DNA from: Bacteroidia bacterium
GTDB taxonomy: Bacteria; Bacteroidota; Bacteroidia; 2-12-FULL-35-15
DNA length: 64,000 nucleotides
Assembly: GCA_020051175.1 (NCBI GenBank)
Contig: JAGVJJ010000007.1
Location: 186,001-250,000 of the forward strand
Direction of reading: 5' to 3'
Of this stretch, positions 6,563 through 15,137 are shown one piece after another (positions within the stretch are counted from its first letter, which is position 1; the number at the start of each line of letters is the position of its first letter). Below the pieces are notes generated by a model, which saw nothing but the letters and a program-made list of their open reading frames with translations, had not been told where the DNA came from and did not search any database. The translations under genes were made by a program, and so were the position numbers.

Positions 6563-8080
6563 TTACAATGCTATCTGTTTGATTTTTTCAATGGCGTTTC
6601 CGCCATTTTCAATTGCTTCCAACACATCAAACACTTTGTCGGACCATCCTGATATCAGGCAAACATCGTTTGCATTCCAGTTTATTGGAGTAGTACCATA
6701 ACCCGCCAGGTCAAACAGGTAAAGCTTTGCAGATGGTGCTATAGCTTTATATGCTCTCCATGATTTTTCGAAACTAGCGGATCCGGCATTGCTGTTCCAT
6801 AACTGGCAATCGGTAAACAACATCACTTTATCCATAATTACCGAACGTGCAGTCAGATCATCAATCACCTTATAACCATTAGTGGCATAACCGACTTCCC
6901 CTTCGCGCTTGTAGTACTCATCCACATTGGACAATACCCCATTGTTAGGCATATTGATCACTTTCCATGTATCACCAAACATACCGGTTACCACACGCTG
7001 GCATTTCGATTGCATTAACATACCAAGCATTAAACCAATATCGTATAGCAATACTTTGCTTTTGCCTGATACAGGCTTTTGCATTGAACCGGAAACATCG
7101 CAGGCAATTGCAATACGAGTGTTTTCATCAAATCCTTTCAGGTTTTTTACACTTTTGATTACAGCCGCTTCCAGCGCAGTCAATATCATTGATGCAAATT
7201 CAGACTGCAACACTTTTACCTCACGGTATGCGGCCAGGAAACGGAATGGCAATTGTTTTGAGTTTGAAACTGCAACATCATTCGATAAATAGTCGCAAAC
7301 CTTTTTCACATGCGCTGCTGAAACTTTTGCATCTATTATATTACGCAGGTTTCGCAGTGTTGCCATATAGCCAATTTTGTTGCTATCGATCAACTCTTCC
7401 CACTTGGCTTTTAAGGCTACTGCTTTTGCTTTATCGGTCACGTATTTTGCCTGTCCTAAAGCGGATAACTCAGTTTCCCAGGTATATGGAACAGCTAGTT
7501 CATTTGCTGCTATTTTGTTAAAGACAGCCTGCTGTGCTGCGTCCTTCGCTTTTGGGTGCATAAGAAACAAGGCATCGCGCAATTTAATTTCTGTATCACG
7601 GTTATACTTTGAAAACTGGTATTCATCAAAGCGGTTAAAAGCCAATGATAATCCTTTTTGTATCTGTTTAGAGATTTTGTTCAGTTTTTTAATACCGGTT
7701 CTTTTATTTGCAAGCTGGTAGTACGCAAGCAATTCTGTAATTTCATCAGCACGTTTTACAACACCGTTTACAGTTTGACCCACAATTGAGTTACCTGCAT
7801 TTAATTTAGCCAATTCAACAGCCAATACCAATGGCACGCTTCTCATATACATTTCATTACGTGTATAGATTGCTAGTCTGGCAATAAACTCAGCATCATT
7901 CTTCAACATTAATTCCTGGATTCTTGCAAGACGGGTATCGTTTTTCTCATAAAACTTATCGTTTAACCCGGCAGTTACAACAGCAGAGTATAGTTCCAGT
8001 TCAGGAGAAAGTTTATATGCTTTAGCACCTTCATAATTGGTAACAGCGTTTGCTTTTTTTGTAAGAATGTTGAATTTCAT
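6563..8080 (-). CDS. rsr: Ro60 orthologue (TROVE domain, Rsr)
   Basis: The 505-residue product is a bacterial Ro60 protein, a ring-shaped RNA-binding protein that holds misfolded or damaged RNA and binds Y RNAs. The helical-repeat TROVE domain spans about residues 10-330 (FIARLAIYTRNEMYMRSVPLVL is the kind of helix pair seen there, RKT-type linkers follow). A vWFA-like domain follows from about 340, with the MIDAS motif DVSGSM and a later FTDCQLW. It is transcribed toward the RNA array and rtcB. A palindromic site lies 61 nt upstream. Ro-RtcB neighbours are known in other bacteria, for example the rsr-yrlBA-rtcBA locus of Salmonella. Confidence 0.95.
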   Translation of the reverse strand: MKFNILTKKANAVTNYEGAKAYKLSPELELYSAVVTAGLNDKFYEKNDTRLARIQELMLKNDAEFIARLAIYTRNEMYMRSVPLVLAVELAKLNAGNSIVGQTVNGVVKRADEITELLAYYQLANKRTGIKKLNKISKQIQKGLSLAFNRFDEYQFSKYNRDTEIKLRDALFLMHPKAKDAAQQAVFNKIAANELAVPYTWETELSALGQAKYVTDKAKAVALKAKWEELIDSNKIGYMATLRNLRNIIDAKVSAAHVKKVCDYLSNDVAVSNSKQLPFRFLAAYREVKVLQSEFASMILTALEAAVIKSVKNLKGFDENTRIAIACDVSGSMQKPVSGKSKVLLYDIGLMLGMLMQSKCQRVVTGMFGDTWKVINMPNNGVLSNVDEYYKREGEVGYATNGYKVIDDLTARSVIMDKVMLFTDCQLWNSNAGSASFEKSWRAYKAIAPSAKLYLFDLAGYGTTPINWNANDVCLISGWSDKVFDVLEAIENGGNAIEKIKQIAL

Positions 8081-8140
8081 GACTTTAATTTTTTAGTAAA
8101 ATGTTGTATTTGATTGACGATGCAAAGATGATAGTGTATT

Positions 8141-8159
8141 TGCGCAATGAATTTGCGTA
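8141..8159. promoter_or_regulatory. Palindromic operator upstream of Ro
   Basis: TGCGCAA-TGAAT-TTGCGTA matches the rtcB operator with one mismatch and has the same 7-5-7 spacing. It lies 61 nt before the Ro start, in the 314-nt divergent region between Ro and the WYL gene. Confidence 0.7.
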
Positions 8160-8239
8160 GAAATAAAAAAAGTAAAAAATATTTTATAGTTATGGTAAAC
8201 AGTGTTTTATGATTTTGTTTTTATGGATTTTATTTTTAT

Positions 8240-8258
8240 TACGCAGGTATATTGCGTA
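8240..8258. promoter_or_regulatory. Palindromic operator upstream of the WYL gene
   Basis: TACGCAG-GTATA-TTGCGTA is the third copy of the 7-5-7 palindrome, with one mismatch. It lies 137 nt before the WYL gene and on the far side of the Ro promoter region, so it may serve either gene. The remainder of the region (8081-8394) is AT-rich with no other pattern I can support. Confidence 0.68.
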
Positions 8259-8394
8259 GTTGTTCCAAATTTGTGTAAGGTGGAAGGATGTTCCCAGGTA
8301 TAGTTTGTGATTTTTGATAAATTTATTCTGATTATATTTATTTAAATTAATTTAGAGTCTTTGGAATAAAGCTAGCACACAAACCCTCTATACA

Positions 8395-9153
8395 ATGAGT
8401 ATGTCAGCCAATAAAGATATTAGTCTTGATGAAGCCCTTCGGATGCTCCGTAATTTAAGGGATTCAGGTTTTTTTACTGAAACTGCAGAACTTGTGCTTA
8501 AGCTGGAAGACCGTTTGAATAGACAAAGTCCGGACACACAAACTTACATTGAGTTTGAAAGTGAAGATTCCCCTAATGCCCTTAAGCACCTCAATTTATT
8601 GTATAAAGCGATTTCGGAGCAACAAAGTATTGAACTTACTTATCTTACTGTAGGTGTAAGACAATTGCAGGTGATGACTTTTTATCCTTATTTGCTTAAG
8701 AAATACCACAATGCCTGGAGCTTCCTGGGAATGGACAAAGCAACCAGACATATACTTATTCTTAGTGTTGAGAATATCCAGGATGTAAAATTGCTTCCTT
8801 CTGAACCCTACTTTAAGCCTGAATTTAACAGAAACAATTATTTTTATCATTCAGTAGGCCCTGCTATTTCGCCTGGTCAGCATGTTCTGACCATTGTTAT
8901 GAAGACATCCCTGGAGTATGCGGGTTTTATGAAAGATATACCTTTTCATCCCACTCAAAAGATAATTAAGGAACTTTACTCAGGTCTTATTTTCTCAATT
9001 GAGGTAGTATGGAACGCTGCTTTGGAAAGGGAGATTCTCAGCTACGGCAATCATTTGAAGGTGTTGGCTCCGAAACGGTTTGCAAGAAGGATTCAGGAGA
9101 GGCTGAAAGAGGCGGTTGAGGGATATCCTGTATACTCGAATAAAATAGACTGA
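8395..9153 (+). CDS. WYL-domain protein, candidate regulator of the Ro/rtcB locus
   Basis: Residues about 65-145 fit a WYL domain: LLYKAISEQQSIELTY, then FYPYLLKKYHNAWSFLG and a strand ending ILSVENIQDVKLL. The C-terminal half (HVLTIVMKTSLEYAGF to NHLKVLAPKRFARRIQ) fits the WYL C-terminal extension. WYL proteins usually sense a ligand, often nucleic acid or nucleotide, and regulate transcription. This one is 252 residues, and the first 60 residues do not show a clear helix-turn-helix. It diverges from Ro, with two copies of the palindrome between. A role as sensor of damaged RNA is inference. A second in-frame Met is three codons in. Confidence 0.85.
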   Translation: MSMSANKDISLDEALRMLRNLRDSGFFTETAELVLKLEDRLNRQSPDTQTYIEFESEDSPNALKHLNLLYKAISEQQSIELTYLTVGVRQLQVMTFYPYLLKKYHNAWSFLGMDKATRHILILSVENIQDVKLLPSEPYFKPEFNRNNYFYHSVGPAISPGQHVLTIVMKTSLEYAGFMKDIPFHPTQKIIKELYSGLIFSIEVVWNAALEREILSYGNHLKVLAPKRFARRIQERLKEAVEGYPVYSNKID

Positions 9154-10143
9154 TTACGTCAACTGTATTAGTTCCGTTACGGCTTCTATCGCATTTTGAA
9201 GTCTTTGGTGACCTTCACCTGAAATGAGGGTGTAATTCAGCCCCCTGCTTTCCAGTTCATCTTTTATCCTTTTGAAATGCCATTCCCGTAAATGTGGAAA
9301 TTCACGTGTCCCATCATCTTCCCATGGAATATCGATGTTCATTAGAAGAAAAAGATCGTATTTCCGGCTTGTGTTTAATTGTATTACTTTTTCTGGACAG
9401 GAGTTGAAGTAAATCTCGCTCCATATTTGAGTTACGATTAAATCGGTATCGCAAAAGAGTAGTTTGTTTGATTGTTTAATTGCCTGCTCTTCGCTGTTTA
9501 ACTGGCCTTCAGCAATATTTATTATGTCGTCAATCAGAAGCTTGCCGCCCTTCTCCACATAATAATTTCTTCCGAACTCTTCTACCCAGGTTGTATTAAA
9601 ATGTTGAGCCAGCTGCCTTGCGAGTGTTGTTTTTCCAGTAGATTCGGGTCCTGTTAAAACAATTCGCCTGGTATAATAAGGTCGTACCGGAGGCGGAATA
9701 AAATCCCAGTTCTTATAAGGGTTGTTCCTTATAGCAGTTGCGGATACGGGAACACTGGAGCGTTCTTTGTCCACCAGAATGTGTTTTATGCCCAGGCGGC
9801 CAGCGACCTCAAAGCCATAATCTTCTGATGAAAAGAAAATTTCTGTACCAGGGTCAATATACTTTTTGAGCAACGTAGTCCATATTGTCCAGAAATCGGG
9901 ATGTTCATGGGGGTAGGAGGGAACTTCATCTGTAACATGTACAATACGTGCGTTTTTTATAAGCTCCTGCATCCATTGAAAGCGCAGTATGCCCGGGATA
10001 GGTTCTTTCTTTATGGTGCAAACCAAAATGGTGAGCTCCTCCACGTGTTCCATAGCGGAGCGAACCAGGTGCAGATGTCCCAGGTGTGGTGGAAGAAATT
10101 TGCCTAATATGAATCCCTTTTTATATCGCTTTTTTTGTTCCAA
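9154..10143 (-). CDS. nadR: Bifunctional NadR: NMN adenylyltransferase / nicotinamide riboside kinase
   Basis: The 329-residue protein lacks the N-terminal HTH of enterobacterial NadR. Residues 10-150 are a nucleotidyltransferase domain with GKFLPPHLGHLHLV (the HxGH motif) and VSATAIRNNP. Residues about 155-329 are a P-loop kinase with GPESTGKTTLARQL (Walker A). Together they convert nicotinamide riboside to NMN and then NAD. Its 5' end overlaps pnuC by 40 nt and its stop abuts the WYL gene stop. It is the last gene of a receptor-pnuC-nadR group. Confidence 0.94.
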   Translation of the reverse strand: MEQKKRYKKGFILGKFLPPHLGHLHLVRSAMEHVEELTILVCTIKKEPIPGILRFQWMQELIKNARIVHVTDEVPSYPHEHPDFWTIWTTLLKKYIDPGTEIFFSSEDYGFEVAGRLGIKHILVDKERSSVPVSATAIRNNPYKNWDFIPPPVRPYYTRRIVLTGPESTGKTTLARQLAQHFNTTWVEEFGRNYYVEKGGKLLIDDIINIAEGQLNSEEQAIKQSNKLLFCDTDLIVTQIWSEIYFNSCPEKVIQLNTSRKYDLFLLMNIDIPWEDDGTREFPHLREWHFKRIKDELESRGLNYTLISGEGHQRLQNAIEAVTELIQLT

Positions 10144-10676
10144 TCGATGAAGCCTTTTATTGACAATATTAAAAATACAGTATAAGTGACGCTTGATAAA
10201 TATAAACCTTTATAATAAAACAGGAAGATGTAAATGATGTCAACCAAAATCCAGAGTATCCAATTGTCGGTACGTTTTTTTGCCATCAGCCAGTTGGCCG
10301 TGAGGCTTATTGTTGCTGCCAGTGCATCCACATAAGGAGTTGATGCATCTGTATAGTTGTAAAGAATCAGGAACCATAAAGTGGAAAAGCCTGCAATGAA
10401 CAACAAGGTGTAAATACGTTGTGTTACGCTCAGGTGCTCTACCTCAATCGTTTCAGTGTTTTGTTGTTTTCGTGTCCAGTTGTACCAACCGTATATACCC
10501 TGTGAAATAAAGACCAGCTGGAGCATCATGTCTGCATACAGCTTTTCCCTGTAAAAAAGCACCATGTAAGCCGCTGTGCCAATAATTCCGACAGGCCAAT
10601 TCAGAAAGTGTTTTTTTACAGCAAGCACAATACATGCCAGGCTGAATACAACTGCAATGATTTCAATAACTGTCAT
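10104..10676 (-). CDS. pnuC: Nicotinamide riboside transporter PnuC
   Basis: This is a 190-residue integral membrane protein with about seven hydrophobic segments. It has the family signatures NWPVGIIGTAAYMVLFY, YADMMLQLVFI, GIYGWYNW and, near the end, WILVDIIYIFLFYYKGL. PnuC carries nicotinamide riboside by facilitated diffusion and is trapped by kinase activity, here supplied by NadR, whose gene overlaps the end of this one. The start codon overlaps the stop of the upstream receptor gene by one base, so translation is probably coupled. Confidence 0.94.
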   Translation of the reverse strand: MTVIEIIAVVFSLACIVLAVKKHFLNWPVGIIGTAAYMVLFYREKLYADMMLQLVFISQGIYGWYNWTRKQQNTETIEVEHLSVTQRIYTLLFIAGFSTLWFLILYNYTDASTPYVDALAATISLTANWLMAKKRTDNWILWILVDIIYIFLFYYKGLYLSSVTYTVFLILSIKGFIDWNKKSDIKRDSY

Positions 10677-12745
10677 CAGAACCGGGCTCTTAGTGTCATA
10701 AAATAGTTGCGGGTGGCCATGGCGAAGTAATAGGGTTGTCCGTTTTGAACGTAACCAGAAGTATAATAGCGGGTGTTGGTTATGTTGTTTACCATAAAAT
10801 TTATACTGTAGTGCTTTAAAAAGCGAAGCTCTATAGATGCATTGAATATAAGGGATGCCGGCACCATGAAATTTGTATTGTTTGTATTGTCCAGGAAGGC
10901 CATACTCATGTATCTTCCATTTGCTCCTATCAGCAAGTATTTGGAAAATCTATAATTTATTGTTTGATCAATAATTACTCTGGGGGTCAATAAAGGCTGA
11001 ACATTAGTATAAGTTACCGAATCGTAATCTGTCGTGTATGATTTAATGCGATTGGTGCTGAAGGCAGCATTTGAAATAAAATTTAGCTTTTGAAAAGGAT
11101 TTGCCGTAAGGCTAAGCTCCACCCCCCTTCTGTAGCTGGAATTGACGTTTTTTCTTAGAGGTAAACCTATATAGCTTAGCTGGCCTATTGCGGCAATTTC
11201 ATTTTTGAATTGCATGTAAAATATGTTCGCATCAAGTGCCAGTTTCGCGTATAGAAGTTTAAGGCCAGCTTCAAAGTCTGTTACCGTTTCAGGTTTTACT
11301 CTATTTAAGGCTCCAACTTCCATATAGTTTAAAGAATCAATATTGTCGTATCCTGCAAACATATCGTTGCGTGTGGGTTCCCGACTGGTGCGCCCTGTTG
11401 AGATATACAAAACGTGTTTGTTATTTAAGGAATACGATGCACCTGCTTTAGGGTTCAGGAACTGCCACTGTACAGGGGGAATAGACAAAGGTGTGTTTTT
11501 ATCTGCGGAATAGTTGAATTGAACATGTCTTGCCTGAACGTCTCCGAGTAGTATCCATTGTTTGTATGTATAGCTCAATTTAAGATATGCTGCCACTTCC
11601 TTTTTATTTCCGTGATTTTTGTAAAGCCATTTGCTTTCGAGCGGTAATACAGAAGCATAGTGATAGCGGGTGTAGTCATTACAGTGCAAACCAGTGTTGA
11701 GCTTCAATTTGTTTTTTTGAAATTGGTAATTGAGTATGCCACCGTAAAAATTTGATTGAACGGAGAACTTATACAAATCAGGTGCAAACAATATGGAATA
11801 ACCTCCCTGGAGATAGTTATAGTAAACCGTAGTTGTTAAAATGGAGTTTTTGCTCAAAGGTGCAATATAACTTAGCATGAGCAGGCTTTGTGTAAACTCA
11901 TCGTTTTCGTCACTGGAAAGCGGATTTGAACGATAGTTGTGTTTCAGTGCACTGTCTGCAACAGCCAGGTATGACATTTCATTTTTCGAAACCCCTGTAA
12001 ACCCAGTAAATTTCAGGATACCTTTTTTTCCAATATAACCGCCACTATAAAAGAAGGATTGGCCTTTGTTGCCCGAGTGTTCTCTGAAGCCATCCGTTCC
12101 TGCATTGGAGTAGCGTCCGTAGAAGGACCAGTTGTTTTTTAAAATACCCGTACTGAATTCGGGGCTGATGCGATAGGTGCTGTAAGAGCCAAAGCTCGCG
12201 CCAAGTTCGGTGTATGATGTGTCGTTGAGAAGGCGCGACTCCATATTTACTGATCCTGCAAATGATGCCGTGCCATTGGTGCTGAGCCCGACCCCGCGTT
12301 GTATTTGAATAGAACGAATGCTGTTTAAAAAATCAGGGTAGTTGGAGAAATAGGCCCCCTGGTCTTCCGGCTCATTGAGTGGAACCCCGTTAAGTGTAAA
12401 GTTAATGCGTGTTTGATCAATACCTCTTAAACGCATGTAGGAATAGCCTGTGTAATGGCCCCCATCTGAATACCAGGTTACAGAGGGCGTACGTGAAAGT
12501 ATCACCGGCATTTCCTGTCCTGTGTAATTGTTTTTTATCGCTTCTTTGTCAAGGGTACCGGTTGTTACAGGTTGCTCCCTTTCTGCACGGACTGCATGTA
12601 CAGGGACTTCTTCCAGTTGTTGTTTTTTTAAGGTATCGGTGGTGGGCCTGATTCCATTATCATTTTCAGGGTATGCGAAAGTACTGCTAAACACTGTATT
12701 GCTTAGCAGAAGTGGTAAAAAGTACACGTATTTTAAGAAATGCAT
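10676..12745 (-). CDS. TonB-dependent receptor, probably for an NAD precursor
   Basis: The 689-residue outer-membrane receptor has a signal peptide, a TonB-box-like stretch (LEEVPVHAVRAERE), a plug domain with SYMRLRGIDQTRINFTLNG and QIQRGVGLSTNG, and a 22-strand barrel ending in ATRNYFMTLRARF. It lacks a carboxypeptidase-like extension. The gene starts a group with pnuC and nadR, so the substrate is likely nicotinamide riboside or another pyridine nucleotide; that is inference from context. A palindrome TACACTGTGTA lies 41 nt upstream. Confidence 0.9.
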   Translation of the reverse strand: MHFLKYVYFLPLLLSNTVFSSTFAYPENDNGIRPTTDTLKKQQLEEVPVHAVRAEREQPVTTGTLDKEAIKNNYTGQEMPVILSRTPSVTWYSDGGHYTGYSYMRLRGIDQTRINFTLNGVPLNEPEDQGAYFSNYPDFLNSIRSIQIQRGVGLSTNGTASFAGSVNMESRLLNDTSYTELGASFGSYSTYRISPEFSTGILKNNWSFYGRYSNAGTDGFREHSGNKGQSFFYSGGYIGKKGILKFTGFTGVSKNEMSYLAVADSALKHNYRSNPLSSDENDEFTQSLLMLSYIAPLSKNSILTTTVYYNYLQGGYSILFAPDLYKFSVQSNFYGGILNYQFQKNKLKLNTGLHCNDYTRYHYASVLPLESKWLYKNHGNKKEVAAYLKLSYTYKQWILLGDVQARHVQFNYSADKNTPLSIPPVQWQFLNPKAGASYSLNNKHVLYISTGRTSREPTRNDMFAGYDNIDSLNYMEVGALNRVKPETVTDFEAGLKLLYAKLALDANIFYMQFKNEIAAIGQLSYIGLPLRKNVNSSYRRGVELSLTANPFQKLNFISNAAFSTNRIKSYTTDYDSVTYTNVQPLLTPRVIIDQTINYRFSKYLLIGANGRYMSMAFLDNTNNTNFMVPASLIFNASIELRFLKHYSINFMVNNITNTRYYTSGYVQNGQPYYFAMATRNYFMTLRARF

Positions 12746-12785
12746 GATGTACCTGTTTTTGTGTTTTGTTTCTTGTGCAATGATT

Positions 12786-12796
12786 TACACTGTGTA
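12786..12796. promoter_or_regulatory. TACACTGTGTA palindrome upstream of the receptor
   Basis: This is an 11-bp perfect palindrome within a longer identity (TTTACACTGTGTA) that also occurs at 17285-17295 next to the NrtR-like regulator. It is a candidate NrtR-like operator controlling receptor-pnuC-nadR. Confidence 0.5.
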
Positions 12797-12830
12797 GCCA
12801 CTTCCAACTGTGAAAACTGCTGGAAGTGGC
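12797..12830. terminator. Hairpin between the NAMPT and receptor genes
   Basis: GCCACTTCCA and TGGAAGTGGC form a 10-bp perfect stem with a 14-nt loop, just after the NAMPT stop. There is no T-run on the minus strand, so termination is uncertain; it may instead limit read-through or stabilise the mRNA. Confidence 0.45.
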
Positions 12831-12860
12831 ATTCAAAATAAGTGTATTGCTCCTGATAAT

Positions 12861-14360
12861 TTATGCGTTTACAGCGGCAGCTTTTCTTTCCAGCTGTTTA
12901 TTGATTCGGCCCCTGATTTCACTCAGTGATTGTTCGTTCAGGATTTTACCATTTTCAAAAACTGTTTTCAATAAACCTTGCTTCTCTTCTTCCCAAGTAC
13001 ACTGGTCTTTCAGCTTCAGCTGCCCATCAACTTCATGAACAGCCAATAAACCTTTTGCTGATTTTTTTGTGCCATCATCGGTTTTAGGATCTTTGAAAAT
13101 ATTCCTGCCTTCACCATTCACTTCACCGTATGTTGCTTTCATTGCAAAGCCAAATGTATCGCGGGTAACATATTCATAAGTGTATGAACCTATTCCCAAT
13201 ACTACATTGAAAGAAGCAAAGCCTTTTGCTTTCAGCCCTTCAAGAATTTCTTTTTGTCGCTGCAATGTAATGCTGTCGCCATAGATCAAACCTATGTGGG
13301 AATCCAGCAGTTTATAACCTTTAGGTGTTATTGTTCCGCCAAACACTTCCCACATGCATTCGATAGCACCTTTGTATTCAGGGCTTCCAGGCGCAGCATC
13401 TTTATCACCAATGATAATTTTTACAGGATCGCCACTATCCGGACGGATCACCACTTTGCCGTTGCGGGCCAGGATTTTGCTTTTCAACTTTGGTAAATAT
13501 TCCGTAATAACCTGCCAGAAATCCCATGTGTCGGAAACAATGGACACAATACCATTTGGATATAGGTTTGCAATCAGTCTCTCAAAAGTTCCAATTTCAT
13601 TGTCTTTAGTGCCCATGCACATTACGGAGTGTTCTGTTGCAGGAACGCTGCCGCCAATCAGTTCTTTGTCGGAATTGGCGTTGTAATATACTTCATGAAA
13701 ATCAATTGCCGGCACAGTATCGGTTCCGTAAAAGGATAGCAAGTGCCCGGCTGCACTGATACATGCATCTTCAATGCCACTCATACCGCGGAAACTAAAG
13801 TCATGACCCTGCCAGTAAACGAAATCAATGTCCGTATCGCTTACTGTATTTTGAGCGTATTCATTGAATACCTTGCGGTATTGAAATGCAGTAGTAGCGC
13901 TTGTTGAAGGTTTCCAAAGAATAGCTGACATTAATGATTCCAGGTAATTGGTAAGCCAGAAAAATTTTGGCTGCGTGTTATAAACTGTTACCACCGGGAT
14001 TTTAGCGGATACAATTGTTCCCTCCGGTAAGCCCTTAACTACCAATGGAAGATAGCCCAGATCGTGCAGTTCGGCAATATGCTCAATAGGAACTGCATCT
14101 TTCCCAAGAGCATTGTCCATCCTGCGTTTGTATTCTGTAATTACTTTATCTTTGGGTACATTGAAGAATCCTTCGTTCCACTGTTTAACAAGGTATTCCT
14201 TCACAAAGTACTGCAAACCAAAGAACACAAGCTTATCGCTTTCTGCGAGGCGAGATTTGCGGGGAGTAAAGTTTGAATATACTACTTCAGTACCTTCAGG
14301 GTATTGTCTGCGGTGATCAGCTTTATAAAAGTCAATCAGCATTAGTGGATTCATTCTCAT
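12861..14360 (-). CDS. nadV: Nicotinamide phosphoribosyltransferase (NadV/NAMPT family)
   Basis: The 499-residue protein matches NAMPT along its length: DFYKADHRRQYPEGT at the start, FFGLQYFVKEYL, SATTAFQYRK, GSVPATEHSVMCMG, SIVSDTWDFWQVI, VVIRPDSGDP, and GLIYGDSITLQRQ. The family makes NMN from nicotinamide and PRPP. It is the last gene of an NrtR-prs-NADAR-phosphatase-NAMPT group. Phage homologues annotated as NadV can instead use ADP-ribose pyrophosphate to form NAD directly; sequence alone does not separate the two. A second in-frame Met lies two codons downstream. Confidence 0.95.
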   Translation of the reverse strand: MRMNPLMLIDFYKADHRRQYPEGTEVVYSNFTPRKSRLAESDKLVFFGLQYFVKEYLVKQWNEGFFNVPKDKVITEYKRRMDNALGKDAVPIEHIAELHDLGYLPLVVKGLPEGTIVSAKIPVVTVYNTQPKFFWLTNYLESLMSAILWKPSTSATTAFQYRKVFNEYAQNTVSDTDIDFVYWQGHDFSFRGMSGIEDACISAAGHLLSFYGTDTVPAIDFHEVYYNANSDKELIGGSVPATEHSVMCMGTKDNEIGTFERLIANLYPNGIVSIVSDTWDFWQVITEYLPKLKSKILARNGKVVIRPDSGDPVKIIIGDKDAAPGSPEYKGAIECMWEVFGGTITPKGYKLLDSHIGLIYGDSITLQRQKEILEGLKAKGFASFNVVLGIGSYTYEYVTRDTFGFAMKATYGEVNGEGRNIFKDPKTDDGTKKSAKGLLAVHEVDGQLKLKDQCTWEEEKQGLLKTVFENGKILNEQSLSEIRGRINKQLERKAAAVNA

Positions 14361-14402
14361 GTTTTTTTTTGTTTTAGGGTTTGTGATTTTATAATGTGCT
14401 AA

Positions 14403-15137
14403 TTATTTGTTTCTTCCTTTTTCATTCGGGTATAAGTGCATTACATTGTCGCTCTGCCAGAATTGTTTGCTGCTTTCTTCAAGCACCGAGAGCTTTCCTG
14501 TAAAGCCCGCTCCTGTATCTACATTCCACACATTTATTGCATTCATTGGTTCTTCTACATCATAATTGGTTGTTGGGGTATGACCAATGAATATTTCATT
14601 AAACAGTTTAAGCCTGTTTGGATATAGTTTTGAATCTCTATCCAGATGCTTGTCGGCCACCAAAGCCATTTCCCAAAGTGTCCTGTCCCACCTGTAATTG
14701 GAGGCATACACTTCATTTTCGGGTCCGTGCATTGAGGAATATCCTGCATGTATGAACAGTTTGTTCTGCTCATCAATGTAGTAATTTTTCATATTTCTGA
14801 AAAATTGCAGGTGTTCTTTTTTCTTTTTTACATCAATGCCTTCATAGCTCTTAACGGTAGATACTCCTCCATGATGCAACCACTGTTCAGGTGCTGCACC
14901 ACTGTCCAGCCATTCTTCGCACCAGGTGTCGTGATTGCCTCTTATGAAGATGCATTCATTGCTTTTTTCAAGCAGCATCAAATGGTCAATAACCTGTCTG
15001 GATTCACTCCAGCCGTCTACATAGTCGCCCAGGAAAATCAATTTGTCGGAGGTATTAAGTTCTGCTCTTTTCAATACCTGTATCAATGCACGATAACCGC
15101 CATGTATATCACCGATTATTAGCGTTCTGTTTGTCAT
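14403..15137 (-). CDS. Calcineurin-like metallophosphoesterase
   Basis: The 244-residue protein carries the metal-site motifs of PPP-type phosphatases: GDIHGGYRAL, FLGDYVDGWSESRQV, and FIRGNHDTWCEEW, plus later FIHAGYSS and IFIGHTPTTN. It resembles PrpA/bis(5'-nucleosyl)-tetraphosphatase-like enzymes. Its start overlaps the NADAR stop by 4 nt (ATGA), so it is translationally coupled in the NAD cluster. A dinucleotide or ADP-ribose-related substrate is possible but not shown. Confidence 0.9.
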   Translation of the reverse strand: MTNRTLIIGDIHGGYRALIQVLKRAELNTSDKLIFLGDYVDGWSESRQVIDHLMLLEKSNECIFIRGNHDTWCEEWLDSGAAPEQWLHHGGVSTVKSYEGIDVKKKKEHLQFFRNMKNYYIDEQNKLFIHAGYSSMHGPENEVYASNYRWDRTLWEMALVADKHLDRDSKLYPNRLKLFNEIFIGHTPTTNYDVEEPMNAINVWNVDTGAGFTGKLSVLEESSKQFWQSDNVMHLYPNEKGRNK

